This document shows, in pieces, positions 46,408 to 57,766 of a stretch of DNA of 64,000 nt (its first letter is position 1; each line of letters starts with the position of its first letter). Origin of the DNA: Pyrus communis (Eukaryota > Streptophyta > Magnoliopsida > Rosales > Rosaceae); assembly GCF_963583255.1 (NCBI RefSeq), contig NC_084804.1, positions 24,679,061-24,743,060 on the forward strand. Direction: 5' to 3'. A program made the translations under genes and the position numbers. The notes beneath the pieces were generated by a model, which saw nothing but the letters and a program-made list of their open reading frames with translations, was not told the DNA's origin and did no database searches.

Positions 46408-46628
46408 GCAGCCGGAGTCACCTAACGTGACCTGTACGGCTGCATCTAGAGCTCAAATCTCAAACTCAATATCTAAACCTGCCCACGAGTCGGAACCACC
46501 TAAAGTGGTCTGTACGACAAGCCTGGGTGTAACATATATATACGCTCTAGTGCTACGATCACGTGAAGGCTGTGCGAATAATCGCGGGTCACTTACGAGT
46601 CGGAACCACCTATTGTGGTCTGTACGAC
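46408..46628 (-). repeat. Three covarying stem-loop repeats in the 3' LTR
   Basis: 46408-46443, 46489-46518 and 46599-46628 share one plan on the plus strand: outer stem, GA, inner 5-bp stem, 5-nt loop, inner stem, CTGTA, outer stem. Stems differ by paired changes (GTCAC/GTGAC versus ACCAC/GTGGT; GCCG/CGGC versus GTCG/CGAC), while GA and CTGTA are fixed. Confidence 0.8.
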
Positions 46629-47309
46629 GGGCCTATGCACCTAGCTTGGATCCAAGCTGAGCGTATGGTGCGGGAGGTGAACAACACGTGAAGGACTGTG
46701 CCCTACTCTGGGCGGGAGCACTAACACCGGGGGTGCAGGTTATGAGCTCTCTAAGCATCTCTAACCACTAATTAATGCAATCGTTAATTAACGCTTACCT
46801 GGCACTTACCTATGCCTCCACAGCACCCACATATAAATATGTATATGCATGCCACTACTAATAAATGTGATGATGCATAAACGATAATAATAACATGAAT
46901 GGCATACGGCAAATAACCCTTTTTTAAATCAATTTCTGGGAATATAAATGTATATAGGTATATACGGAAAACAAAAGCCCACTCACTGGTATGTAGAAGG
47001 GTCGTATCCCCCCTGCCTCGCGTGTGCACGCTCGTCCTCTGGGTACGTGTCACCTAAATGCGAAACAACTATAAAAACGTTAACTTTAAAGCACATAACC
47101 CGTTTCTCATAATAACTTCTCATACATTGCTCAAAATGGACAAATGAATATACCAACGTGCTCTACACAACCTCAGGATCACAACCATATTTTTAAAATA
47201 ATTTTTGGACCCCGCACGCGCCCCCACGCGCCAGCACAGGCACGGACCTACGCGCCCCCCACGCGCGGCCACGTGCCAGGCACACTGACGGTGTCAACAG
47301 ACGCCGTCA

Positions 47310-47405
47310 GGAATATTCCGTTAAACTGACGGAATATTCCGTCAAATCTAACCGGATACCGTCACTGCCGTTAGGAATATTCCGTCAAACTTGACGGAAT
47401 ATTCC
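47310..47405 (-). promoter_or_regulatory. Four GGAATATTCC palindromes (3' LTR)
   Basis: GGAATATTCC at 47310, 47331, 47374 and 47396; the second sits in the 16-bp palindrome GACGGAATATTCCGTC (47328-47343). Each contains GAANNTTC, the core of a plant heat-shock element. They lie about 0.7-0.8 kb into the LTR in element sense. Regulatory role inferred. Confidence 0.55.
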
Positions 47406-48103
47406 CCTTTCTTCTCCGGCCTACCCTCGCCGGACTCCGGTCGCCGGAAACTGGGAAAAACTTTAAACTTACTAATCTCCTTCGTTTCTCAACCATTTTC
47501 TATGATTCTTGGACCAAAAGAAAGCCCTAGACTAGAAGAATCACGTTGGACCACTTTTAAAGGCTAAAAATTACGAAATCTTACCTGTGCAAACAACCAA
47601 AACCGGCCAACTTCGAGTAGGACGATTCCGACGTCCAATTTCGTCCAACGAAGCACTCCGAGGCTCCTTGGGACACCACAAAGCTACCTATGAGCTTAGA
47701 AATCCCAAAAACTCAACGTATAAATTTTGCATGAACAGTACATAAATCGGGGCTTGTGAATTCGACGTGAAAACGTTGAGGTTCCTACCTGAAAATGGTA
47801 TGGTTGTGCTCGCCTCGACCTCACGAGTTGAATGGTGTCCTTAGTTTCCTCGATCTGTCACGGTTTGAGGGGTATGTGTGTTGGTCCGTACGTTTTTAGG
47901 AAGAAGAAGAAGGATAGAGGACTCGGGAGAAAGAGAAGACAGAGGGAGAGAGAGAAGGATAGTGTCTGTGTGTGTGTGGGAGTGTGTGAGGTTCCAAACA
48001 CATGCCACAACACGACAAACAACCAAAACGTGACGAAAGCACACTAGGGGTAAAATCGTAATTTCATACGTACATTTCGGTATTTCCGGGACGGGATGTC
48101 ACA

Positions 48104-48117
48104 ACCTTCCCACCTTA
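48104..48117 (-). other. Chromovirus polypurine tract
   Basis: Minus-strand AAGGTGGGAAGGT directly before the 3' LTR start TGTGACATCC. Confidence 0.88.
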
Positions 48118-48160
48118 AAAGAATTTCGTCCCGAAATTCAAAACAACCAAATAACAACCC

Positions 48161-51100
48161 CTAGTGGTCAAAGAACAACCGGGGATACAAATCCCTCATC
48201 CGATCTTCTGTCTCCCACGTAGCTTCCTCAACTGAATGGTTCCTCCACAAAACCTTCACTAAATTCACTGTCTTGTTCCTCAAAACCTTCTCTTTCCAAT
48301 CAATGATCGTCACCGGTTCCTCATCATACGTCAGATCTGGGTTAATCTCAAGCGGTTGAGGAGGTATCACGTGAGATGGATCAGCAACATAGTGTCGGAG
48401 CATAGACACGTGAAAAACATTATGCACTCTAGCCAACTCCGGAGGCAACTCCAACCTGTAAGCTACCTCACCAACTCGTTCGGTGACCATGTATGGTCCG
48501 ATGTACCTAGGACTCAGTTTCCCCTTCTTTCCGAACCGCACAACACCTCTCCACGGTGAAAGCTTCAGAAATACCCAAACTCCGACCTCATATGTTCTGT
48601 CCGTAGCACGCCGATCCGCTAGACTCTTCTGCCTGTCCTGAGCTGCTTTCAGGTTAGACTTAATCACCTGAACATTCTGAGTAGTCTCCTCGACAATCTC
48701 TGGACCCACTAAAACTCTTTCTCCAACCTCTGACCAACATAACGGTGTGCGACAAGCTCTGCCATACAAGGCCTCAAATGGCGCCATGCCAATGCTCGAA
48801 TGAAAACTGTTGTTGTAAGCAAATTCCATCAAATCCAATCTTTGGTGCCAAGCGTCACCAAACTGCAACACCGAAGCTCGCAGCATATCCTCCAAGGTCT
48901 GAATAGTTCTCTCTGACTGTCCGTCTGTCTGTGGATGGTACGCCGTGCTGTAAAGTAATCTCGTGCCCAAAGCTTCCTGGAAAGCTACCCAAAACTTCGA
49001 CGTAAATCGTGGATCTCGATCCGAAACAATACTCACTGGGACACCGTGGTACTTCACAACCTTCGAAATGAACAACTCCGCTAAACGGCTCAGAGAATAC
49101 TTCTCTCTCACAGGAATAAAATGAGCCGACTTAGTGAGTCGATCGACGATCACCCAAATGCCGTCAAAGCCATTATGTGTACGCGGGAGCTTGTACACAA
49201 AATCCATGGTGATATTTTCCCATTTCCACTCTGGAACGGGAAGCGGCTGCAACAACCCAAACGGCTTCTTCCTTTCTGCTTTAACTTGCTGACAAACAGC
49301 ACACCTGCTCACATACTCGGCTATCTCCCTCTTCATACCCGGCCAATAATAAAACGGTCGAATGGTATGATACATTTTAGTAGCTCCTGGGTGCATGGCA
49401 TAAGCCGAGATATGTGCTTCATCGAGAATTTCTTTCTTCAACTCCACACTCTTAGGCACGAACATTCTACCTTCTAGCATCAACATGCCATCCGAATCCC
49501 GAACTCTGAGGTCTCGCCTCCTTCCTTGCTCTCGAGCTTGAATAAGTTCTTGAGTCTCCTGATCAGTTATTTGGGCTTCAAGCACCCGTTCAACAAGTAT
49601 CGGCCTAACTTGAAAATTAGCAAGTAATGCCACATCTCGATCTTCGGCTTCTAGCCTTACCCCCGTAGTACGCAAGTCCACCAAGAGAGGAGCACGACTA
49701 GCGTACAACGCATTAATACGGCCCTGTGACTTCCTGCTAAGTGCATCAGCCACTACGTTCGCACGACCAGGATGATAATCAATCGTGCAATCGTAATCGC
49801 TGAGCAACTCCAACCACCTCCGCTGACGAAGATTGAGTTCCTTCTGAGTAAAGAGATACTGGAGACTCTTGTGATCCGTAAAGATCCTGCACTTTTCTCC
49901 GTAAAGATAGTGCCTCCACAACTTTAACGCAAAAATGATAGCGGCCAACTCCAAATCATGTGTAGGGTAATTCCTCTCATGAGGTTTCAACTGCCGCGAA
50001 GCATAAGCAATCACCCTACCATGCTGCATTAATACACATCCCAAACCATTCAAGGAAGCATCGCTGTAAACCTCGAAATCACCACTATCGTCTGGGAGTG
50101 CCAAAACAGGTGCATGAGTGAGACAATGCTTTAACTGTTGGAAACTCCGCTCGCACCTATCGTCCCACTCAAATTTGACATCCTTCCTCGTTAACCTCGT
50201 CAGTGGTAAGGCAATCACCGAAAAATCCTTAACGAATCTCCGATAATACCCTGCCAAACCAAGGAAACTTCTCACCTCGGTGACGGTTCTCGGTTGCTCC
50301 CAACTCTCTACCGCTGCAACCTTCTGAGGGTCAACCAAAATACCCTGAGCAGAAATGACGTGTCCCAAGAACGCAACTTGGTCTAACCAGAACTGGCACT
50401 TGCTAAACTTAGCATATAACTGGTGTTCCCTCAACCTTTTCAACACCAAAGTAAGATGTCGAACATGCTCCGCTTTCGACTTAGAATACACCAGAATATC
50501 GTCAATGAAGACAATGACGAATCTATCCAAGTAAGGCTGGAATACTCGGTTCATCAAATCCATAAAGGCGGCTGGTGCATTCGTCAACCCAAATGGCATA
50601 ACCAGAAACTCGTAATGACCGTAACGAGTCCTGAACGCCGTCTTAGGGACATCATCCCTACTGATCTTCAGCTGATAGTAACCAGACCTCAAGTCTATCT
50701 TAGAGAACACGCAAGCACCTCTCAGCTGATCGAACAAATCATCGATACGAGGCAATGGATAACGGTTTTTAATCGTCACCCGATTGAGTTGCCTGTAGTC
50801 GATGCACAGTCTCAAAGTTCCATCCTTCTTCCTCACAAACAACACTGGAGCACCCCAAGGCGAAGTACTAGGCTGGATAAATCCCTTATCTACTAACTCT
50901 TGCAGCTGAACTTTCAATTCCCTTAACTCCGCAGGAGCCATACGATAAGGAGTTAAAGAAATAGGATTGGTACCTGGAATCAACTCAATGGTGAACTCTA
51001 CGTCTCGATCTGGGGGTAACCCAGGTAAATCCTCAGGAAATACATCAGGGAAGTGTCTGACCACTCTCACATCCTCTATTCTGCTAGTAACAACCTCATC

Positions 51101-52978
51101 CAGCACCACATGAGCCAGATACCCCTGACAACCCTTAGTTAACAACTTTTTCGCTCGTAGCGCCGAAATAACGCCATATCTCACCCCACTCTGCTCACCC
51201 ACGAAGGTAACCACAGGTAGTCCAGGTCGGTGAAACGTAACCACTTTCCCATAACAGTCAATGTTGGCACGATAGAAGTGCAACCAATCCGTGCCCAGAA
51301 TCACATCAAAGTCCACAATATCTAACGGGATAAGATCGGCTGACAAAGCAACACCCTCTACGATCACTGGACACCCCGGGTACACACAATCTACAACGCA
51401 ACTCTCTCCCCTAGGCATAACAAACTCTAAATCATACCCTAGGGGTGTGGGGCGAGGTTGCGTCGCTTGAGCAAATGTATGAGAAATTACGGAATGTGTA
51501 GCTCCACAATCAATTAAGACTCTAGCAAAACAACCAAGAATGTTCAACGTACCCATAATCAAGTCTGGGTTGTTCTGAGCGTCCTGCAGAGAAATATTGT
51601 GAAGACGCCCCTGTCCCTGCTGACGCCCACCGCGGCCTCGGCTCGCCTGAACACCGCGTCCCTGAGCACCACGCCCCTGACTGGGCTGGCCTGACTGTCT
51701 CGAAGATCCTGCACTGCTAGTGGCAATCTCCCCCTGCTGATACTGTCCTCCCTGATACCACTGTGAACCACCCGCTGGGGCTGGAGGATACGGCATATAG
51801 CCGCCCGAATACTGGGGATAGCCACCCTGGGAATAGGGATCCTGAGGGTACTGATACTGCCCCGGAGCATAAGGGACAGCATCACCCTGATAGTGGTAAG
51901 CACCACCTCGACCCGTCTGGCCGTAACTACTAGGACCCTGGATCTGCTGGAGTGGTGTAGGCGGTGGCATAAAGGTCTGCTGTGGTTTCTGCTGCTGCTG
52001 ACCCTGGGGACAATTTGCCGCTCTATGTCCCACCTGTCCACATGTGAAACAACCGTTGCTACCACGTCTACACTCACCGAAATGTCGGTTGTTACACCTG
52101 CGGCAAATAGGGGCTCTGCCTCGCCCACCATCGCCCTGCCTCTGGCCTCTAGCGCCACCAGAAAATCTACCTCCACGACCCTGCCCAGTGGCACTGAAGC
52201 CACCACTCGAAGAACTAGAACTAGCTCCACCTCTCTTGAAGCTCTGAGTCTGACGGGCCCCGAGCGATGCCTGACCTTTGCCTTTGTCATCTTTCTTCTG
52301 GTTGCCGTCCTTCTCTTCATCAGTATCGCTCGACATATTCTCGGAGTCCTCGATCCTCAGTAGTATCTCATAGAAGTCCCGATAAGTCTCGCTGTGGACC
52401 GTAGACGCCATAGAACGCCACTTCTTCCTGGTGCCCAGACGGAAAAGACGGAGCATCTCCGCCGGATTACCAGCGACATCAGGGTGATAACGGGACAAGT
52501 CCGTAAACTTACGGTAGTACTCATTCGCTGACATCTTCCGCTGTTTCAGTTCGGAAAACTCCTGCTTCTTGCGGTCAATGTACTCAGGGGGTACATATCT
52601 TCTCCTAAACAACCCCGTAAACACGTTCCAATCAATCCTCTGATCCGGAGTCAACCTACGAAGCTCCTGCTCCCACCAAGCTGCCGACTCCGTATCTAGA
52701 AACCAAGCGGTCGTCTCGACCCACCTCTCCATAGGCAAGTTCCCCTGATTATGCAGCACCCGGAAAGTCTTCTCTATGTGTTCTAGCCAGCGCTCTGCGC
52801 TCTCGGGTCCCTCACTGCCCTTAAACTTATCCAACTTCAGATTGTACATGGTCTCCAGAGGAGTCCTCTGGGGAGGGCGCATCACTGCCTGAAGGGCTGT
52901 AGCAAAAGCTTCCCCCAACTGAGTAATATCGGGGAACATAGGCTCAGAAGAGCGACGGGGTTCCCGACGAGGCGGCAT
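48161..52978 (-). CDS. gag-pol: Chromovirus gag-pol polyprotein, 1,605 aa, intact
   Basis: ATG at 52978 ([13 protein letters not shown]) is taken as start; the frame is open 13 codons further to a GTG at 53017, but MPPRR is the natural Gag start. Domains: Gag (about 45-200); Gly/Gln/Arg-rich linker; zinc knuckle CX2CX4HX4C from C310; protease DCGATHS with D490; RT with [17 protein letters not shown] and FIDD at 824-827; RNase H; integrase zinc domain, then D1259, D1320, E1356 (35 residues between the last two) in [10 protein letters not shown]; and a C-terminal chromodomain-like region (FHVSMLRHY, then [14 protein letters not shown], about 1540-1600). Chromodomains of this group are thought to steer integration to heterochromatin. 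It lies 43 nt from the polypurine tract. No stop or frameshift was seen, so the element may still be competent. Confidence 0.95.
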   Translation of the reverse strand: MPPRREPRRSSEPMFPDITQLGEAFATALQAVMRPPQRTPLETMYNLKLDKFKGSEGPESAERWLEHIEKTFRVLHNQGNLPMERWVETTAWFLDTESAAWWEQELRRLTPDQRIDWNVFTGLFRRRYVPPEYIDRKKQEFSELKQRKMSANEYYRKFTDLSRYHPDVAGNPAEMLRLFRLGTRKKWRSMASTVHSETYRDFYEILLRIEDSENMSSDTDEEKDGNQKKDDKGKGQASLGARQTQSFKRGGASSSSSSGGFSATGQGRGGRFSGGARGQRQGDGGRGRAPICRRCNNRHFGECRRGSNGCFTCGQVGHRAANCPQGQQQQKPQQTFMPPPTPLQQIQGPSSYGQTGRGGAYHYQGDAVPYAPGQYQYPQDPYSQGGYPQYSGGYMPYPPAPAGGSQWYQGGQYQQGEIATSSAGSSRQSGQPSQGRGAQGRGVQASRGRGGRQQGQGRLHNISLQDAQNNPDLIMGTLNILGCFARVLIDCGATHSVISHTFAQATQPRPTPLGYDLEFVMPRGESCVVDCVYPGCPVIVEGVALSADLIPLDIVDFDVILGTDWLHFYRANIDCYGKVVTFHRPGLPVVTFVGEQSGVRYGVISALRAKKLLTKGCQGYLAHVVLDEVVTSRIEDVRVVRHFPDVFPEDLPGLPPDRDVEFTIELIPGTNPISLTPYRMAPAELRELKVQLQELVDKGFIQPSTSPWGAPVLFVRKKDGTLRLCIDYRQLNRVTIKNRYPLPRIDDLFDQLRGACVFSKIDLRSGYYQLKISRDDVPKTAFRTRYGHYEFLVMPFGLTNAPAAFMDLMNRVFQPYLDRFVIVFIDDILVYSKSKAEHVRHLTLVLKRLREHQLYAKFSKCQFWLDQVAFLGHVISAQGILVDPQKVAAVESWEQPRTVTEVRSFLGLAGYYRRFVKDFSVIALPLTRLTRKDVKFEWDDRCERSFQQLKHCLTHAPVLALPDDSGDFEVYSDASLNGLGCVLMQHGRVIAYASRQLKPHERNYPTHDLELAAIIFALKLWRHYLYGEKCRIFTDHKSLQYLFTQKELNLRQRRWLELLSDYDCTIDYHPGRANVVADALSRKSQGRINALYASRAPLLVDLRTTGVRLEAEDRDVALLANFQVRPILVERVLEAQITDQETQELIQAREQGRRRDLRVRDSDGMLMLEGRMFVPKSVELKKEILDEAHISAYAMHPGATKMYHTIRPFYYWPGMKREIAEYVSRCAVCQQVKAERKKPFGLLQPLPVPEWKWENITMDFVYKLPRTHNGFDGIWVIVDRLTKSAHFIPVREKYSLSRLAELFISKVVKYHGVPVSIVSDRDPRFTSKFWVAFQEALGTRLLYSTAYHPQTDGQSERTIQTLEDMLRASVLQFGDAWHQRLDLMEFAYNNSFHSSIGMAPFEALYGRACRTPLCWSEVGERVLVGPEIVEETTQNVQVIKSNLKAAQDRQKSLADRRATDRTYEVGVWVFLKLSPWRGVVRFGKKGKLSPRYIGPYMVTERVGEVAYRLELPPELARVHNVFHVSMLRHYVADPSHVIPPQPLEINPDLTYDEEPVTIIDWKEKVLRNKTVNLVKVLWRNHSVEEATWETEDRMRDLYPRLFFDH

Positions 52979-53041
52979 AGTTCTGACAGAAGACACCAAA
53001 ATTATTAGAATACTCACAAGGACACAGGACTGCCAAACCTA

Positions 53042-53054
53042 GGCTCTGATACCA
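53042..53054 (-). other. Primer-binding site, initiator tRNA-Met
   Basis: Minus-strand TGGTATCAGAGCC, three bases from the 5' LTR end, complementary to the 3' end of plant initiator tRNA-Met. Confidence 0.93.
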
Positions 53055-53057
53055 AAC

Positions 53058-55288
53058 TGACACACCCCGACCGAGATCGGAGCGTGCTGGCCGTCACACA
53101 AAGGTGACGTAGCCATGTGCACGTGCGGAAGCTAAAGTAGTAATATAAAAGTATGAATAATTAAAAACTAGCATACAAGTACTAGAATGAGTGCTAGTTA
53201 GTGCGATACAAATTCAGAGCAGGTCTATAGCAGTCCAAATAAAACGACAACAGTAGTACGCCCGAAGGCGACCCTACACTGTGGAGTGTCTGTCAGAACG
53301 CCGAAAAGCTCACAAGGGAAACCACCGCAACGGCTAAGCAACTAGAACCTGGAGGGGCGCAAAACAAAAGCGTGAGTGGGCAAAAACAATTCTTTCTAAA
53401 ACCATTTACAAAATACTTTCTAACCCCTCGCCGTAAAACCTGTATACTTCCCAGAAAATAAACATATATACGTATGTGTAAACATGCAAAACATGCTCAA
53501 GGGTATACCAATCATGCTCAAGATATGCCATGCCACAATCTCAAAGTGATATGCAAGTGCTCAGGTATAACCATATCAATATCATGTAATCTGGCAGCCG
53601 GAGTCACCTAACGTGACCTGTACGGCTGCATCTAGAGCTCAAATCTCAAACTCAATATCTAAACCTGCCCACGAGTCGGAACCACCTAAAGTGGTCTGTA
53701 CGACAAGCCTGGGTGTAACATATATATACGCTCTAGTGCTACGATCACGTGAAGGCTGTGCGAATAATCGCGGGTCACCTACGAGTCGGAACCACCTATT
53801 GTGGTCTGTACGACAGGCCTATGCACCTAGCTTGGATCCAAGCTGAGCGTATGGTGCGGGAGGTGAACAACACGTGAAGGACTGTGCCCTACTCTGGGCG
53901 GGAGCACTAACACCAGGGGTGCAGGTTATGAGCTCTCTAAGCATCTCTAACCACTAATTAATGCAATCGTTAATTAACGCTTACCTGGCACTTACCTATG
54001 CCTCCACAGCACCCACATATAAATATGTATATGCATGCCACTACTAATAAATGTGATGATGCATAAACGATAATAATAACATGCATGGCATACGGCAAAT
54101 AACCCTTTTTTAAATCAATTTCTGGGAATATAAATGTATATAGGTATATACGGAAAACAAAAGCCCACTCACTGGTATGTAGAAGGGTCGTATCCCCCCT
54201 GCCTCGCGTGTGCACGCTCGTCCTCTGGGTACGTGTCACCTAAATGCGAAACAACTATAAAAACGTTAACTTTAAAGCACATAACCCGTTTCTCGTAATA
54301 ACTTCTCATACATTGCTCAAAATGGACAAATGAATATACCAACGTGCTCTACACAACCTCAGGATCACAACCATATTTTTAAAATAATTTTTGGACCCCG
54401 CACGCGCCCCCACGCGCCAGCACAGGCACGGACCTACGCGCCCCCCACGCGCGGCCACGTGCCAGGCACACTGACGGTGTCAACAGACGCCGTCAGGAAT
54501 ATTCCGTTAAACTGACGGAATATTCCGTCAAATCTAACCGGATACCGTCACTGCCGTTAGGAATATTCCGTCAAACTTGACGGAATATTCCCCTTTCTTC
54601 TCCGGCCTACCCTCGCCGGACTCCGGTCGCCGGAAACTGGGAAAAACTTTAAACTTACTAATCTCCTTCGTTTCTCAACCATTTTCTATGATTCTTGGAC
54701 CAAAAGAAAGCCCTAGACTAGAAGAATCACGTTGGACCACTTTTAAAGGCTAAAAATTACGAAATCTTACCTGTGCAAACAACCAAAACCGGCCAACTTC
54801 GAGTAGGACGATTCCGACGTCCAATTTCGTCCAACGAAGCACTCCGAGGCTCCTTGGGACACCACCAAGCTACCTATGAGCTTAGAAATCCCAAAAACTC
54901 AACGTATAAATTTTGCATGAACAGTACATAAATCGGGGCTTGTGAATTCGACGTGAAAACGTTGAGGTTCCTACCTGAAAATGGTATGGTTGTGCTCGCC
55001 TCGACCTCACGAGTTGAATGGTGTCCTTAGTTTCCTCGATCTGTCACGGTTTGAGGGGTATGTGTGTTGGTCCGTACGTTTTTAGGAAGAAGAAGAAGGA
55101 TAGAGGACTCGGGAGAGAGAGAAGACAGAGGGAGAGAGAGAAGGATAGTGTCTGTGTGTGTGTGGGATGTGTGAGGTTCCAAACACATGCCACAACACGA
55201 CAAACAACCAAAACGTGACGAAAGCACACTAGGGGTAAAATCGTAATTTCATACGTACATTTCGGTATTTCCGGGACGGGATGTCACA
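53058..55288 (-). repeat. Chromovirus 5' LTR
   Basis: Same ends as the 3' LTR. The stem-loops recur at 53594-53629, 53675-53704 and 53785-53814; the GGAATATTCC cluster recurs at 54496-54591. Differences from the other LTR include A/G in ATGCCATACC, T/C in GGTCACTTACG and a one-base deletion in the GTGTGGGAG microsatellite. Confidence 0.95.
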
Positions 55289-55293
55289 TTTGA

Positions 55294-55361
55294 AGTTATG
55301 GGTGATAAAATCCCACGAATTTGCATCAAATATACTTAGTTACCCCCCCCCCCCCCACACT
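55294..55361 (-). mobile_element. 3' region of element C, part 2
   Basis: AGTTATGGGTGATAAAATCC continues the segment broken by the chromovirus (compare 23165). It ends in a 14-nt C run (55343-55356), an expanded version of the first polypurine motif after the coding region, then ACACT, the left TSD of the solo LTR. Confidence 0.78.
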
Positions 55362-57368
55362 TGATAAGTCTCATTTTGCACGCATTTATATATTCCTTAT
55401 TTGGCGTCTTTGTGATGTTTTTAGATTAAACTAGTTGCATTTTACATTATTTGGTGTTAGTGTGCAGCCAAGGGTGAGTTTGGATCAATGAGAAGACAAA
55501 TTGAGTAAAAACATTCCTTTTGGTAGCTGAGCATTACTCAAAACGTGGAAAGGATTCTAGGGATTTAAATTGAAGTCCAAATGAAGAACCTAGGAGACGT
55601 TTGAATGCTGGAATTTCAGGAAATGATGTGAAAATGTTAAGTGGTGCAATTCGGCCATTTTGAGTGATTCTAAACAAAAGAAGCATTGAAGTCAGATTAG
55701 GTGGTTTCAACACCAAAACATGCATTCACATGCATGTTCAAACACTTGGCCGAGCACTCTCATGCATTTCCAGCTCCCTTGTGCATTTACACATCCGAAA
55801 CAAATCACCTTTGCACTTCCATTCCCATGTCCAGATTATTCTAACCAAGTTTCAGATTGTCCACTCCCTTGTGGCAGACTTTGCACATGTTTCTTGGATT
55901 AAATATCCACATACCTGCAGATTATGTCCATTCCTTGCATCCTTTATTCCAGAAATTCCATTTCATGCCATCATTTCAGAAATCCAACCCATTCCTTTGT
56001 CCATGCCGTGTGTTCTTCCCATTTTCAGACTTGTATAAACATTTTCTGGTGCTCCAATTGACCTTTGCAGGTTCCACTCCCTTGTGGCAGACTTTACACA
56101 TGCATTTTGATTAAACAAAACACATACTTGCAGAGTTGTCCAAGCCATGCGTCCACTACACTCAGAAACCCATCATTCCATCTAAATTATGCTCTGCCAT
56201 CTGAGTAAACAAAGGCTAGATCCAATCTGAATGTTGGGGGATCACACACACTCTATTTGGCTCCATTTTCTGTCCATCATACACACTAATCCGCACAGAT
56301 TCTCTCCATTTTTTACTATGACATCACACATTCTTTTCCTTTCACAGAAACTGTCCATTATTCTCTCCCTTTTTCATCCGCAAGTTTTCCTCTTCATTTC
56401 AGTCCATTCTCTGTCCATTTCTGTCCTAAGGGCAGAAACCATTCAAACCAAACCAATCTACTTCATCCGCACCACATTTGGAGAAGCAACACCAAGGAAC
56501 TCTTCAAGGATTTCAATATCAGTTTTGCTTCAAGGGTTCATTCTTATCAATTCTATGTTCATTCATGTTGTGTATGTTTATGTTAAATCTTTTGTAAACA
56601 TGAATTGTAACTAATCCTCCTCTAGGGATTCGATGTAACCTTGCAAAGTTTGCCATGTAATTAAGTTAGAATGCTCATTTTGTCCATCTATTTCTTGTTT
56701 CATTTTCTGTTTTAATGGTGACTTAGTATGTTGATTTTAATGTTTGATCATCATTTGAATTAATCACTAAGTTGTGTAGCCAAGATTAAAGCACACATCA
56801 TGCATAATCTTGGTAGATATGTGAATGAATGAAGGGAGTGTTTAGCACACATCCTGCCGAATTACTCCCTTTGGTTTTATGAAAGTTTCTTGTACATTAC
56901 ATAATCTTGATTATGAACCAAAGTTGCACATCACAATTAGGTTCATGATTAGAGACATTTGATCAAATCCACACATCATATGGTTGATCATATCCAAGTG
57001 AAACAAACTCAAGAAATAGGTAGATGAATGAGTATAAACTAACTTGACAAACATGGACTTAGTTGAGCAATGGTGAAATCGAATCCCTAGTTTCATTTCC
57101 ATTGATACTATCCCATTACATTAGTTGTTGATTCATTTATTTGTGTTTATTTCATATTCTCATGCTTTCAAGTTACAAAAACAAATCTGTTTATTTAGAC
57201 TAGTTTGATTCATTTCCAAATCTGCCTAGTTTGTTTAGTTTGATTCATTTCTTAGAGTTCTTGCAAAACAAGTGATTACATAGGTCCAATTAGTCCCTGT
57301 GGATTCGACACCCTTACTTGTGCCATTATATTAAACATATAGCATTAGGAAGGAATATTACATCAACA
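55362..57368 (+). repeat. Solo LTR of a different Ty3-like family, TSD ACACT
   Basis: TGATAAGTCTCATTTTGCAC to ACATCAACA, 2,007 bp, with ACACT at 55357-55361 and 57369-57373 and no internal region. The element-C sequence is continuous once it is removed. The late block GTGGATTCGACACCCTTACTT resembles U5 ends of Athila/Tat-like LTRs, but the family is not certain. It contains an internal duplication (55859-55889 and 56076-56106). TATAAACA near 56033 is a weak TATA candidate. The 127-aa frame at 56231-56614 is not supported as a gene. Confidence 0.88.
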
Positions 57369-57766
57369 ACACTTAAATCAAACATTGTCCTCAATGTTTT
57401 AAGCATAGATTCACACAAAACATAAGTAAACACACAAAAAGCACTTAAGCATACTAAACATGGCAGAATGTAATTAATAAAGAGAAGAGTTTAGGGACGC
57501 AAATCTGGTTATGGAGTGTAAATTCCCTCTTCTCCTTGGTGATTGCATTGAGGCTTTGATCTTTGTGATTCCACAGGCTTACTCTTGAACTGGTTTCCCC
57601 GCATCATTGATTTTCCTTTGTGCTACTCTTGAACTGGGCAGCAGGATTCTTTTGGTCTTCCCCGAAGGTCTGAGCTTACTCCTTTGGTCTGTTTCTTTGT
57701 TCAATCTTTCCAATTCGTATTGAAAAGGGTTGGAGGATAACTCAGCCTAAGTTTGTCTCCACATGC
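57369..57766 (-). mobile_element. 3' region of element C, part 3, ending at element D
   Basis: ACACTTAAATCAAACATTG picks up exactly where 55361 stopped. It is collinear with 23217-23586, then continues 32 bp further (GATAACTCAGCC onward) before the LTR of element D. CATGC (57762-57766) is the TSD expected for element D. Confidence 0.78.
57579..57746 (-). pseudogene. Unrecognised ORF tail in element C (second copy)
   Basis: Minus-strand frame between an in-frame TAG (57747-57749) and a TAA (57579-57581) encodes about 55 residues containing [16 protein letters not shown]. It occupies the place of the end of pol next to the 3' region. I do not recognise a family. The upstream TAG suggests decay. 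Confidence 0.45.

Larger units (their letters stand above)
45872..48103 (-). repeat. Chromovirus 3' LTR
   Basis: Plus-strand ends TGACACACCCCG and GGGATGTCACA, i.e. TGTGACATCCC...GGTGTGTCA in element sense. It contains three stem-loop repeats (46408-46628), four GGAATATTCC palindromes (47310-47405), and GA and GT microsatellites near 47940-47980. No gene; the small frames inside are also present in the other LTR. Confidence 0.95.
45867..55293 (-). mobile_element. Complete Tekay/Del-like chromovirus with TSD TTTGA
   Basis: TTTGA at 45867-45871 and 55289-55293 flanks a 9,417-bp element with two LTRs of 2,232 and 2,231 bp, initiator-tRNA-Met PBS, polypurine tract and one intact gag-pol frame. 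Coding-end chromodomain-like sequence, long LTRs and the Met PBS point to the Tekay/Del branch of plant chromoviruses. About nine LTR differences seen by eye (roughly 0.4%) make it a young insertion. It is visibly richer in G+C than the Athila DNA around it. Confidence 0.93.

Noticed and set aside
46408..46628. Regularly repeated 30-bp units resembling a CRISPR array
   Set aside because: The sequence is a plant LTR retrotransposon, there are only three unevenly spaced units, and the between-unit sequence is the same in both LTRs.
51559..52320. 253-aa minus-strand frame overlapping gag
   Set aside because: It is an alternative frame of the Gly/Gln/Arg-rich Gag linker of the chromovirus; its length follows from the biased composition.
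52979..53017. Upstream extension of the chromovirus ORF
   Set aside because: The extension begins with GTG, not ATG, and lies close to the PBS. MPPRR at 52978 is the usual kind of Gag start in this group.
56231..56614. 127-aa frame
   Set aside because: It lies inside the solo LTR with no recognisable motif; its start and stop look fortuitous.
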